Positions 23,081-33,519 of a stretch of DNA of 64,000 nucleotides are shown piece after piece. Each line of letters opens with the position of its first letter. Positions within the stretch are counted from its first letter, which is position 1. The position numbers were made by a program, and so were the translations under genes. Location of the stretch: the NCBI GenBank assembly GCA_027922465.2, contig BQMF02000044.1, forward strand, positions 372,001-436,000, in the 5' to 3' direction. The DNA comes from Turritopsis dohrnii. Lineage: Eukaryota > Cnidaria > Hydrozoa > Anthoathecata > Oceaniidae. The notes under the pieces are model-generated. The model saw only the letters and a program-made list of their open reading frames with translations, searched no databases and was not told where the DNA came from.

Positions 23081-24202
23081 CTATCGCATCCCAAGCACCT
23101 TTTCTGCTTCGATAGATTTCATATTGGGTTTCAATGTCGAAGGATCAACATTTACCTGACAACCTGTTCCTGGAATACCCGAAACCATCCAACCTTTTAC
23201 TTTGAATCCTCCTTCTGCAAGAACCCTGTCGATCTCATTTGTTTTTCTGATAGCTTCTTCCATGCTGGGTACACCACTTACAATATCGTCCATATAGCTG
23301 CTTTCGACAATATTCTTGCACGCTTCCGGATACTTTTGTTCCTGCATCTGTACTGTCTTTCTTAACGCTGCAATAGCAATAGTGGCAGATGGCTTATCGC
23401 CCATGTTGACAGCGGTCATTGCATATGTCTCGGGCTCCCGTTCAACTTGAAGATCTCGCCAAAGATACAGATGGGTCATCTAGTCTTGTAGAGATATCTT
23501 TATCGCGTGAAACATGTTTGAGATATCTCCCATGATGGCTATTCTATCTTCTCGGAAGCGCATAAGTACCCCTATTAGGGTGTTCAGCATGTCTGGTCCT
23601 TTAGCATAGTACTCATTAAGAACATGACCTTGGAAGTTAGCACTGCTGTTGAACACAATTCTGCAGGGAGTACTTTTTGAATCTGGCTTTAAAACAGCAT
23701 GATGGGAAATATAATGTACTGGGCCTTTATATTCCTTTAATTCCTTCTCACTGACTCTTCGTGACGCACCTCGGTGTACCATATCATGTATCTGTTTGTT
23801 GTATTGTTCGGCGTGCTCGTCATTTCTCAACAATCGCTTCTCGGTTGACTGAAGTTTTGAATAGACTGCTGATTTATTGTTTGGCAGTTCCCGTGGATCC
23901 CTGATCCAATGGTACGATGCTCCCCACCTTTTCTCTTCAACTGAATACGTTAAATTTTCGTCAATGAGCCTGTACACCGTTTCTTCCTGTAGTATCATAT
24001 CTTTACCTCCTGGATGACATTTACCACATTTACAAGCGCCACATCTTGGTGAACATTGGACCCCTAACCCTTCGATGGAAAAAAAGCCACTGAATTGTCC
24101 TTGCATATTGAAAATCCGCGCACTCTCAATACCACCAGCTGGTCTCTCCTCTGATTTTGCACACGGACCTCCTAAGACCAATCCAAATGGATTTTGAAGC
24201 AT
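23081..24202 (-). pseudogene. BEL/Pao reverse transcriptase (YMDD)
   Basis: Two frames in the same phase are separated by a single TAG (at 23480). The upstream part carries VHYISHHAVLKPDSKSTPCR then IVFNSSA, and AIMGDISNMFHAI (first catalytic Asp of RT). The downstream part carries LYLWRDL and SSYMDDIVSG (second and third Asp). All three catalytic aspartates are therefore visible across the break. The copy is nearly full-length for the RT domain. It cannot make one protein without readthrough. Confidence 0.9.
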
Positions 24203-24314
24203 TAAAAGGTGGCCAGCAGATTTTATCTTTACTGGGTGGAGCGCTGCATAGTTTAAGCCAATTAGACAGTCAATTCGACTACCCGCCGGCTTCGAAATGC
24301 TACGCTACGCCCTT

Positions 24315-24760
24315 CTACTGTTTGTCAATTAGGTTGATAGTATATTTGTACGATTCAGTTATTGACGTGCTTCCTCCAATCTTCGTTATTTCCAAACGTA
24401 CCTTTTTCCCACTTATATTTAGACGCTTGGCTGCTTCAAATGTAATTAAAGAGATAGTGCTGCCTCCATCCCATAAAACGCTCAGATTTCGAATTCCATG
24501 TTGTTTGCTGTAGCATTTTACACTTTGAACTTGGAGGATTGTATCTGTACTTGCTGACACTCCCTGATTATGGAACACGACTCCGGACGCATGCGCTTTG
24601 TGCAATAAATTGTGATGAGGCAATTCACATCTTTCATGTCGACACTTGAATCCTCTTTTACAGCTGTTGTCCACTTCGAGGCACGCGAAACAAGCATTGT
24701 GTTTTCTAACTAAATCAACTTTTTCTTGTGGGGATTTTCCTTGGAAGACTCTACAGCGTC
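24315..24760 (-). pseudogene. BEL/Pao zinc knuckle and aspartic protease
   Basis: Minus-strand coding from about 24760 reads HNACFACL, then a Cys/His-rich stretch (CRHERCELPHHNLLH) as in BEL/Pao gag zinc knuckles. VLWDGGSTISLIT (about 24470) follows, the active-site strand of the retroviral-type protease, here DGGS rather than the commoner DSGS/DNGS. The frame is open for about 119 codons and closes at a stop near 24315. Confidence 0.75.
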
Positions 24761-24893
24761 AAATGGGGTGGTCACCATTGACTTGATGTATCCAGCATCG
24801 CTGCTTGAGATGAGTGCGTTGTGCATTGACCGCTAAGTTGACATTCTCTCTTATGGCGTCCTTTGATCTGATGCTTGCATACTTGTATTCGAT

Positions 24894-25580
24894 CTATTCC
24901 CGGAATTGTAGGAGCAACTTCAATAGCACCGGAAACTTATCTCGAGAGATCGACTCTCTCTCCTCGCCGGTTGCTATCGCAATCCATTCTCTTTGAAGTT
25001 CGTTTGGCAATCTTTCCTCGATCATCGCTACAATGGTTTCGTTTTTTATTTCCTGCTCTCTCCCAAGGTCTCGCAACTCTCTATGAGCCCTCTCGACTGT
25101 GTCAATAAGGCTCAGTATTCCTTCTGTTTTGGAGTCGTCGCATTGTGTTGTTGCTGTTATATCTGCCATTATAGCGTCAACATGCTTTCCTTCGTCTCTA
25201 TATTTTCTATCAAGGCGCCTCCAAACATCTTCTCGCACATCCAACGCTTCGACTTCTTCTCTGACGTTCTCTTTTAGGTAGGATTTCAGAACAAAGGCTG
25301 CTTGGTCGTGTCTATATGCTGGTAGGATGAATTTAATAAAATCGCTCTTAAACTTTGGGTATTTTCTTAGATCATCTCTAAATGATTGAAATTTCAAGGG
25401 CTCCAATCTGACGCCTGATGAAGAGGGTGACTTCAATTTTCTCGTTTTGACAAAAACTTGAGATTCTGTGCGCACCTTAGTGTAACGTTCCCATAGTAGT
25501 TGTCGTGACTCTCGGGCAATTTCGTTTTCTTCTCTCAAAATCAGATTATATTCTCGGTGGGCGGTATCATACGCCTTCAT
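24894..25580 (-). pseudogene. BEL/Pao gag (DUF1759-like)
   Basis: A 228-codon frame with ATG at 25580. It contains KLPSSSGVRL-like linker residues, then KFQSFRDDLRKYPKFKSDF, LPAYRHDQAAFVLKSYLKEN and VWRRLDRKYRD. This is the DUF1759 pattern typical of BEL/Pao gag (LP...F.GD...W..F...F, K...L...L.G.A...). The 5' part of gag lies beyond the 522-bp insertion, at about 26131-26600 (TEEKITEIEDDE can be read there on the minus strand). Confidence 0.75.
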
Positions 25581-26130
25581 ACTGTATAGTATTTTAGACA
25601 GTGTTGTGTTTTTGTTTTTTTAATGGTCAAAATCTTCTTAATCGTGGTCATTTTTTCGTTAGACCATTGATGATTGACGATTAGTATAATAGCACGCGGC
25701 GTGACGTCAGTTTTTTTTTATCTTCTCACGGGGGAACCAGCATTGCATTTCCAATCGAATGCGACGTTTTTTTAGAAACATCTCGAGAACCAATAGGGAT
25801 AACTGACTTTTTTTAGGGTCTGCGATACGGGTGACGGGGTGACGCAACATTTGGGCCTAAATTTTATTTAGGACTGCGGATATGACGTCATTAAAATCTT
25901 TGATCGACGATATCTCTGCAACGGTTGATCGTAGCCAAACGATCCCATACACTTTTTTGATCAGCTTTTTGAGCTCTAAAAACATGGGTGCACTTTCCAT
26001 TTCCAATTCCGTAATTAAAATTTTCGTCACGGGGTACACACACGGGAATGCGTCGTATTTCTGCAGATTCTTTTCGAAATTAAAGTCGTAAAAAACTTTT
26101 ACGCGAGATACTATGATACTGTATAGTATT
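25579..26130. mobile_element. 522-bp insertion in gag with 15-bp duplication
   Basis: ATACTGTATAGTATT is present at both 25579-25593 and 26116-26130, bracketing sequence that interrupts gag. A 15-bp duplication is typical of retroposition through target-primed reverse transcription. The reverse complement of 25740-26060 is clearly similar to 47860-48120 (shared GTATGGGATCGTTT, TGATGACGTCAT-like and GTCAGTTATCCCTATT blocks), so this is a dispersed repeat. On the minus strand it ends near an A-rich ATTAAAAAAACAAAAACAC. Confidence 0.65.
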
Positions 26131-26874
26131 CATCATCTTCTATTTCTGTTATTTTTTCTTCTGTACAGTCGTTGAGGTTTGCTTCTTCTAGAAGCGAAGA
26201 AAGCATCTTCATGATGTCTGTTAATCTGGAATGTTCCGTGTTCCTTTGTGATGCGAGAATAGTTTTCTTTTCTCTGTTGCGTTCATTTTCTTTGACCGCA
26301 ATGTTTTCGACTTCTAGTCTTGGGCATGATCAGTGTTCTCTTCAAGGTCGCTATGCACTTCATTCGATATCCTGATGTTCTATTGGTAATCCCGATATAA
26401 AATGGTCATGTTTCATTTGCAAATCGGTCCAGGCTGATTTTAGATCCTGGAATCTGTTTTTAACCGTATCTTGTAATACTTTGTTTTCAAGAGATCTTCT
26501 CAAATTGCTTGTGTCCTCTCTTTTTTTCTGTGTTCACTTTCGAGTGCAGCAGCAGCACCCAGTTCCGCACCTTGTTCCAAATCGCAATCCACCATTTTCC
26601 CGCGATTCTCTCTTTATGTAGCTAATGGCAGGTATGAAGTAGCAGATTTAGATAATTGACGTTATGTCGTTGGAATATTTGCTATCTGAAGCTACGAAGT
26701 AGCTTTTATTTTGAAGTTTCTACTTTTACTTTTTCTTATGTTTATGAATTCACTAAAAACTTGATGTTTTTCCCTTTTATACATCAAATCTTTTGTTCAT
26801 CGATCGAATAATCGAATAACACTTTCAATGTAGACCTGCTAGTGTCGATTGAAATGTGTAGCTAAGTTATCGAA
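26131..26874 (-). pseudogene. BEL/Pao 5' leader and gag N-terminus, degenerate
   Basis: On the minus strand this runs from the 5' LTR to the gag insertion. A helical, Glu/Lys-rich reading (TEEKITEIEDDE just before the insertion) suggests the coiled-coil start of gag, but no long open frame survives. I see no clear primer-binding site. Confidence 0.4.
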
Positions 26875-27143
26875 TGTTTTGAATATATACAGGAAGGCAC
26901 AGAGTGAGTAGCCTCGCATCAAACGAATCTCTTTTTCTTTTAAATAAGATGGGTTCGATAACCTACCAAGATGATAACTATGCGTCAATTAACTACAAAT
27001 ATAATAAAACTTAAGAGTTAGCAGAGACGTCCATACTTTTCAGCCACTTCGTCACTCCAGTTTTCCACTGCGTCTGTTTTCTTCTGGCTTCTGCTTTGTG
27101 TAATATTTAGCGGAACCGAAAGTATTGGAACGGCGTTCCGAAC
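26875..27143 (-). repeat. BEL/Pao element, 5' LTR
   Basis: Direct copy of 20967-21235, starting TGTTTTGAATATATACAGG. Differences include an extra TG near 27108 and CGGCGTTCCG in place of TAGCGTTCCG. The divergence between the LTRs (about 5%) shows that the insertion is not recent. Confidence 0.85.
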
Positions 27144-27770
27144 GAAGTTCAACATTCAAATCTTTATTTGCCTAATTGCCGAAATGATTCAAATGTTTAA
27201 GGTTTCCAAAAGGCTCGATGCTGTGAAGGTGTGGGAATCCATCCAAGAAAAACACAAAGACATTTTGTCAGGACCGTCGGAGCCGGGAGACCTGAGGACC
27301 AAAATTGCAAAGACCCCACTTGGGAGGCTTACAGCGCCCGTACAGTGGACTCTCGATATAACGAATCTCTGATATAGCGAACATCTCGATATAAGAATCA
27401 AAGTCCATTCCCCTTGGATTTTGCTTAGGAAACTCTTATAAATCCTTTCTATTATAACGAACCCTCGATATAGCTAACTCTCGATTTAACGAACCAAACC
27501 TTTCGTCAAAAAATCTCGATATAACGAACTCAATGTAATAAATGCTACAAAAATAACAAAAAGATCTTCATGTAGATTGAACTCTATTAGTTTTAGAAAA
27601 AATTAAACGTCCCAGAGACAGCTAAGCCTAAATCGGGGAGGCATTTTGATGCTTCTTCTTTGCTAAGCTTCGTTATGTTTTCTGAATTCATGCTAATATC
27701 AAACTGAAAGTTCTAACATTTTCTAAATTTTGTCCCTACAGACGGACAGCTATATCCTATACAGAACAGC

Positions 27771-28754
27771 ATGAATTCGGCTAATGGAATGTCATTCAAA
27801 AGCCTAGATCTAGCTGATTTTAGAAGGACTAAATGCTATATTGAACTTATCTTATTGCCACCAAATACAACTTCGAAAACCCAACCAATGGATCAAGGGG
27901 TGATTAGAAGTTTGAAAGCTTTTTATCGTTATTCGCTCAATAAGCGTTTTATAACAAGTAATGATGGGGCAAAAGTCAACATTTTGGAAGCAATGGCATT
28001 ACTTAGTGCAGCTTGGGAGAGTGTAACACCAGAAACAGTGGTCAACTGCTTTAAGAAAGCTTGGGAGAGTGTAACACCAGAAAAAGTGGTCAACTGCTTT
28101 AAGAAAGCTTGGGAGAGTGTAACACCAGAAAAAGTGGTCAACTGCTTTAAGAAAGCTTGGGAAAGTGTAACACCAGAAAAAGTGGTCAACTGCTTTAAGA
28201 AAGCTTGGGAGAGTGTAACACCAGAAAAAGTGGTCGACTGCTTTAAGAAAGCTTGGGAGAGTGTAACACCAGAAAAAGTGGTCAACTGCTTTAAGAAAGC
28301 TTGGGAGAGTGTAACACCAGAAAAAGTGGTCAACTGCTTTAAGAAAGCTTGGGAGAGTGTAACACCAGAAAAAGTGGTCAACTGCTTTAAGAAAGCTTGG
28401 GAGAGTGTAACACCAGAAAAAGTGGTCAACTGCTTTAAGAAAGCTTGGGAGAGTGTAACACCAGAAACAGTGGTCAACTGCTTTAAGAAAGCTTGGGAGA
28501 GTGTAACACCAGAAAAAGTGGTCAACTGCTTTAAGAAAGCTTGGGAGAGTGTAACACCAGAAAAAGTGGTCAACTGCTTTAAGAAAGCTTGGGAGAGTGT
28601 AACACCAGAAACAGTGGTCAACTGCTTTAAGAAAGCTTGGGAGAGTGTAACACCAGAAAAAGTGGTCAACTGCTTTAAGAAAGCTTGGGAGAGTGTAACA
28701 CCAGAAAAAGTGGTCAACTGCTTTAAGAAAGCCGGTATAAGTTCGGGAGCTTAA
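27771..28754 (+). pseudogene. Tigger A transposase C-terminal part with 48-bp repeat expansion
   Basis: The frame begins MNSANGM and reaches LLPPNTTSKTQPMDQGVIRS, the conserved block with the third catalytic Asp of pogo/Tigger transposases (TSxxQPMDQGVI). The HTH domains and first two Asp are missing. After KVNILEAMALLSA, one segment, AWESVTPEKVVNCFKK, is repeated 15 times (28011-28730). The related element B has it once (SAWEAVTVKIVVNCFRK at about 32886). The frame then ends AGISSGA. Because 48 is a multiple of three, expansion kept the frame open on both strands. Confidence 0.85.
28011..28730 (+). repeat. 48-bp minisatellite, exactly 15 units
   Basis: The unit starts GCTTGGGAGAGTGTAACACC and ends CAACTGCTTTAAGAAA. 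Units are nearly identical. Variants are ACAGTGG for AAAGTGG in units 1, 10 and 13, GTCGACTGC in unit 5, and GGGAAAGTG in unit 4. The scattered reuse of the ACAGTGG variant suggests blockwise duplication or conversion. It encodes 16 residues per unit. Confidence 0.97.
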
Positions 28755-28805
28755 ATTCGCAGTCAATTAGATGTAGTTGATCCATTCAAACTCCTTGCAA
28801 CTCAG

Positions 28806-29192
28806 ATGAAGGATTTCCAAAGCAATTACGGCGACGACGAATTTTCGATCACCTTCACAGTCAGTAGCTACGTAGACGCAGATGAAGATGTTCAAACGTC
28901 TGAGATGGATCTCATGACTGACCAGGAAATCATCTATCGAGTCCGGTTAGTCGATGATGAAAATGATGAAGACAAAGATGAAATAGAGGAAATTGATCAG
29001 AACACCCGAACCATCGAACCACCCAAGAAAAGCGATGTTCGCCGAGCTTTGGAAACCCTTCAACGATGCTGTCTTTTCCATGGCGAAGGGGAGGAAATTC
29101 GGAAGAAAATTACAGCAATTTGGAGGATGTACGAAATCGAGTTATTGAAGAAAAAACGTCAGTCTTTGGTAACAAACCTTTTTACAAAGTAA
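28806..29192 (+). pseudogene. Tigger A transposase acidic C-terminus
   Basis: 128 codons, rich in Asp/Glu (DDENDEDKDEIEEIDQN), then RRALETLQRCCLFHGE. Tigger transposases commonly end with an acidic region and a helical tail after the DDE domain. Element B shows the same order (acidic stretch, then ELMKRFSLFSNDG). It is separated from the preceding frame by a stop and about 50 bp. Confidence 0.6.
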
Positions 29193-29326
29193 TTACTTTA
29201 GAAAGATATTGTTTTTTCTTGGCCCTTTCATTTTCCTTAATTCAGGTATCCTTTCATGGACTATTAAAATCAGGACTGAAAAACTATTTCATAAGTTATC
29301 ATTTTACTTTTGAATGGGGTCCTAAT

Positions 29327-29654
29327 GGCGCCGTAGTATAGTGGTTATCACTCTCGGAATTCATGCGAGAGATCGGGGTTCAATTCCCCTTGACGGCGAT
29401 TCACTATGCGTAAGTGAATGTACCATAGCGCTGGGTTGACCCATGCCATGTGAGGGAAATTGGGTAGATGATATATCGGGTGTTGCAGGAGGTCATCCAG
29501 GAGAGCACAGGCCCTTGACTGGGTTCGTGTCACTCATGTGAGTGTCAAATACTTCTGACCCTCCAACCTAAGCCGTGGCCCCACCTGGAAAGCAGATGCA
29601 ATAGCAACTGAGTGTGGCCAGCCACGTAAAACAATACCAAATAATAATAATAGT
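29327..29654 (+). mobile_element. tRNA-derived SINE with AAT tail
   Basis: The head GGCGCCGTAGTATAGTGGTT carries a good A box, and GGGGTTCAATTCCCC a good B box. Six base pairs of acceptor stem (CGCCGT/ACGGCG) survive. In the anticodon arm CTCG/CGAG pairs around AATTCAT, which lacks the invariant U33, so a working tRNA is unlikely. A 240-bp body and a tail AATAATAATAATAG follow. Heads of the same family occur at 43490 and 46983. Confidence 0.8.
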
Positions 29655-29672
29655 TGAAATACGAATTTATAG

Positions 29673-29962
29673 TGCAGCGATGGTGTAGTGGTTAGTACCT
29701 TTGAGTGCGACCGCTGCGACCCGTGTTCGAGTCCAGTCATGTCGTATCTCAATACACCACTCCGATGTGCTTTGAAAGCAGCGTATCAGCCCATTAGGAG
29801 CCATCGACTGACTGCATACTGGCCTTCGGGCAAGTTAGAGCAATGCTATACGTATCTCTGGCGGTAAGTCAACCAACAGTTGTAAGTCGGCGGGCAGAAG
29901 AACCAACCATTACGGATGGAAGCCCAAGGACTAAAAACTCCCGTTACTTACTTACTTACTTA
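29673..29962 (+). mobile_element. second tRNA-derived SINE with TTAC tail
   Basis: The head GCAGCGATGGTGTAGTGGTT and B-box-like GTGTTCGAGTCCA (about 29722) are followed by a different body and a TTACTTACTTACTTACTTA tail. It lies 18 bp after the previous SINE in the same orientation, but head, body and tail unit differ, so it is a separate family. Confidence 0.75.
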
Positions 29963-30245
29963 AAGCATTTTTGTTTGAAAGCTTACGACATTTAAACAAT
30001 TCAGGCAAAATTTTCCGATTCTTTCTCACCTACCCTTATAGAATATAAAGTAAAGTACATCTGTTAATTTGAATGCCGCTTAATTCGAACATTTTTTATT
30101 TTGAACAAATTTTCCGGTCCCTTGAGTTTGGTCCAATAAAGACTTATATTTTGTGCTGCTTAATTCGAACTCCGTTAATTCGAACGTTTCGTTAATTCGA
30201 ACAGTTTTTTCGGTCCCTAGGCTAAAAAACCGCTCGTTAATTCGA

Positions 30246-31490
30246 ACTTTTGAGCACTATCAATCCATAATTGAACAGGACACTGTATCCAAAATCACAA
30301 CATCTTTAAACAAGTGCAAAGCTGTTGGAGGTAAAATTCCTGTTAAAATGCTTCAGCTGAGCGTTGATCTCTCTGCTCATATTCTAGCTTTCTGCTTCAA
30401 TCAAGCCATTTTAGATTCTGAGTTTCCAACAGATCTAAAACTTGCTAACATTATTCCTTGTCTAAAAAAAGGTGATATGCAAGATAAAGCTAACTACAGA
30501 CCCATTAGTCTTTTGCCACCTGTCTCAAAGATATTTGAGAAAATCCTGGTGGCTCATATGGCACCTTTTCTAGATAAAATTTTTTCTTAATTTCTATGTG
30601 GTTTTAGGAAAGGACATAGTACACAACATGCTCTCCTCAATATGCTTAGGAAATTGCAAGTTTGTATTGCCAATAAAGGTAAAGTAGGCTTCATACTAAT
30701 GGATATGTCAAAGGCGTTTGATTATCTGTCACATGAACTTTTAATTCCTAGGAGCTTATGGCTTCGGAAGAAATAGCCTTAAATTTCTTCTTAGCTATCT
30801 TTGTAGCCGCAAACACCGTGTTTGGATTCGAATTATTTTCAGTGAATGGCTTTAATTAAACCTGGGAGTGCCACAAGGCTCCGTCTTAGGACCTATTTTA
30901 TTCAATTATTCCTTAACAATTTATTTTTCATATTTGATGAAAATGATATTTGCAACTTTGCTGATGATAACAGCCTATGTGTGTGGACCTTCTTTAGACG
31001 ATACAATCTGATACGATCTCATCATAGCGCTAAGAGCTAGGTTTCTGGATTTTTCAAGCTCCTATGAAGATCTCCTATTGCGAGGAAAAACGACATCCAT
31101 ACACGTTCGAAATCTCAAGCTTCTTCTTGAAGAAGTCTTCAAATCTTTTCATGGGCTTGGTCCTCCTATTCTAAACGATATATTTAAAGTTAAAATCTTA
31201 TTCTTTGCGGTCCTGTTTACTATTTGAACTTCCGATTTTCAAAGCGAAAGTCAACACTTTTGAATTTCGTGCAATATTGGCATGGAATCATCTTCCAGCG
31301 TCAATCAAAGCCTCAGAGTCAATCAAGGAGTTTAAGCAAAATTTGCAGTTAGCTGATATCTATTGTCGCTGCAAAGTTTGTTCCTTATTTTAATTTGTTT
31401 TCTTTTGTATTGTTTTTATTTTGTGTTTTATTTGTTGGAATGAATTTGTTATTTGTAACTATGTATTTTACGAATCCAACAGAAATTAAA
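30246..31490 (+). pseudogene. non-LTR retrotransposon reverse transcriptase fragment
   Basis: The reading is split over frames: KCKAVGGKIPVKML, FPTDLKLANIIPCLKKGD, NYRPISLLPPVSKIFEKI, then FRKGHSTQHALL, ILMDMSKAFDYLSH and NFADDNSLCVW. These are the RT blocks of LINEs of the Jockey/CR1/L2 type, including the D of MDMSKAFD and FADD. Stops follow IFS (30588) and recur after 30770. The 5' end of the LINE (endonuclease) is absent, as in most truncated copies. It interrupts Tigger B's left subterminal region. Confidence 0.85.
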
Positions 31491-31493
31491 ATA

Positions 31494-31675
31494 CAGTAGA
31501 ATCTCTCTATCTCGAACTCGCAAGGGACCGAAACATTTGTTTGAGATAAAGAAAGTTAGCTCTTCAAGTTAGATATTCGAGATAGATTCATTTACGCTGA
31601 AGGGGTTATCCTGGTGAAATATGTTTTTAAATAAAAAAAAATAAAAATAAAAAGGGTAGTCGAGAGATTCCACTG
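31494..31675. mobile_element. 182-bp Tigger-type MITE
   Basis: CAGTAGAATCTCTC follows TA (31492-31493). GAGAGATTCCACTG precedes TA (31676-31677). The ends and TA duplication are those of pogo/Tigger. The inside is non-coding and has an A-rich stretch. It sits directly at the 3' end of the LINE fragment. Confidence 0.85.
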
Positions 31676-31877
31676 TATAAATAAAAAAAAAATAAAAATA
31701 AAATAAAATTGTAATGAAAAAGACATATTTTTCTTATTTCCCGCGTCGCGTCTAAAATCTGGAAACATTCAATTTTGAAAACGTTCGATTTTAAGAACAT
31801 TCGATTTTGAAAATTTGAAGATGGAATGTTTTTTATTCATTGTTTTCGTTTGCTGCCAACGTGCAAGAAAGATGTTA

Positions 31878-33300
31878 ATCGCTGGAAAACGCAAGTACAA
31901 CCACAAAAGTCTGTAGAAGAAATGCCAGGCTTTAAAGGACCTTGAAAAAGGGATGAGTCATAAAGATGTAGCTGCAAAATATAATGTACCAAAAAATACT
32001 TTGTCAACTTCGGTTAAGAACAAAGAGAAACTTATGGGTAGCAAGCTTCGAATTGGTAGACAAGTACAAGGCTGTTGTGAATTGGTTCAAAAGCATGCAA
32101 AGTCAAAATGTTCCATTATCTGCAGCAATGATCCAATAGAAAGCGATTGCATTCGCCAAGCAGCTAAACGTTGAAAACTTCCAGGCATGGGATGGCTGGC
32201 TACGGTGCTGGAAGGAACGAAACCACATTACATTCAAAACCGTATCAGGTGAATCAAAATCAGTTACGCCAGACATGGTTGCCGGTTGGTGGGAAACCTC
32301 TCTTCCCACTCTTCTGCCAAACTACGAGCCTGATAACATTTATAACGCAGATGAATTTGGATTGTTTTACCAATGCCTCCCAAATAAGACATATCAATTC
32401 AAATCTGAGAAATGTTCTGGCGGAAAGATGATTATAAGATTCGAATTACTGGATTGGCAGCAGCTAATGCAGTCGGAGAAAAGTTACCAATGTTCGTTAT
32501 TGGAAAAGTCAAAAATCCGCAATGCTTCAAGAACATCAGGTTTTTGCCATGCCGCTACAGAAATCAACCTAAAAGCTGGATGGATTGCGTGTTGTTTGAA
32601 CAGTGGGTCAGAGAGATGGACAATACTGAAGGAAGACTGAAGGAAGACATGTTGCATTGATTATCGACAATTGCCCAGCACATCCGGAAATTGAAAATCT
32701 AAAAGCCACGAAGTTGTTTTTCCTACCACCAAACACCACTTCTCAGACCCAGCCAATGGAGCAGTGCGTGATTCGCTCTCTTAAAGCAATCGCAAACAAG
32801 CTGTTCGTAAGATCATCCAATCTATTGAGAAGAATAAATCACTTCCAAATGTTTCTTTACTTCAAGGAATGCAAACGTTAGTTTCAGCTTGGGAGGCAGT
32901 GACGGTAAAGATAGTAGTGAATTGTTTTCGGAAGTCTAATATATCAGTTGAAATTGCTAAAGATGATAACCCTTTCAAAGATTTGGAAGAGGAGATGGAG
33001 AAACTTCGTGCAGTGCAACCCGATCATGTTTGTGACACAATGGATGCCGCTTCCTTCGCTGATGTTGATGGTGGAGTTGCCGTGTGCAGCCAATTTTATT
33101 CACTGACGCAGAAATCATTGCAGATGTTTTGGGTACAGAAGATGACGGCAACGAAGATGATGATGATTGTGATGGCGAAGTCGAAGCTGAAGAAGAACCC
33201 GTTGAATTCCCCAAACAAAATGAACTTTTACAGATGGCGGAGCTAATGAAACGGTTTTCCTTATTTTCAAATGATGGGGGAGCTTGTTCAATCCTATGTT
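31878..33300 (+). pseudogene. Tigger B transposase, multiply frameshifted
   Basis: The readable order is KALKDLEKGMSHKDVAAKYN and VPKNTLST (N-terminal HTH of the pogo/CENP-B type), a second helical region with WDGWLRCWKERN, then YNADEFGLFYQCLPNKTY (first Asp), LIIDNCPAHPEIENL (second Asp) and NTTSQTQPMEQCVI, where the third catalytic Asp is Glu. SAWEAVTVKIVVNCFRK and an acidic tail close it. There is a stop in the start region (after HKSL) and at least three frame changes, so it is non-functional. Confidence 0.85.
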
Positions 33301-33519
33301 AATCACATTGGACGGATTCTTGGCACGCACTTTGCCCAGGCGAAGAAGCAAACAAAGATTAATGATTACTCCATTTAATCCTTCTTAGTAAAGAATTTTG
33401 AGAAATTCTATCCGAATATATATATTTTTCCCAATTATTTCAATAATTCGAACATTCGATCGCAAATTCAAACAAATTTTCGGTCCCTTGGGTGTTCAAA
33501 TTAACGGATGTGTACTGTA

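Larger units (their letters stand above)
20967..27143 (-). mobile_element. degenerate BEL/Pao LTR retrotransposon
   Basis: Between the two LTRs, reading the minus strand, come gag (DUF1759-like), a zinc knuckle, an aspartic protease, reverse transcriptase with YMDD, an RNase H region and the integrase zinc-binding domain. This is the BEL/Pao gene order. The copy is dead: stops and frameshifts interrupt it, a 522-bp insertion splits gag, another insertion splits RNase H, and the integrase catalytic core up to the 3' LTR is missing. The total of about 6.2 kb, minus insertions, is a normal length less the deletion. Confidence 0.9.
30053..33517 (+). mobile_element. pogo/Tigger element B, nested in A
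   Basis: The left end AAGTACATCTGTTAATTTG (after TA) and right end AAATTAACGGATGTGTACTG (before TA 33518-33519) are inverted. GTTAATTCGAAC phrases repeat inside the left end, and ATTCGAAC plus TTTTCGGTCCCTTG inside the right end. It contains a complete-length but broken transposase (31878-33300), with a LINE fragment and a MITE inserted in its 5' part. Confidence 0.7.

Noticed and set aside
28011..28730. Regular repeat array that could look like a CRISPR
   Set aside because: Units are contiguous 48-mers with no spacers and encode part of a transposase; the genome is animal.
27929..28766. Two long minus-strand frames across the 48-bp array
   Set aside because: They are by-products of an in-frame repeat: the unit length is divisible by three, so any frame open in one unit stays open.
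29327..29400. Functional tRNA-Glu gene
   Set aside because: The cloverleaf is partly kept, but the anticodon loop AATTCAT lacks U33 and the unit continues into a SINE body and tail.
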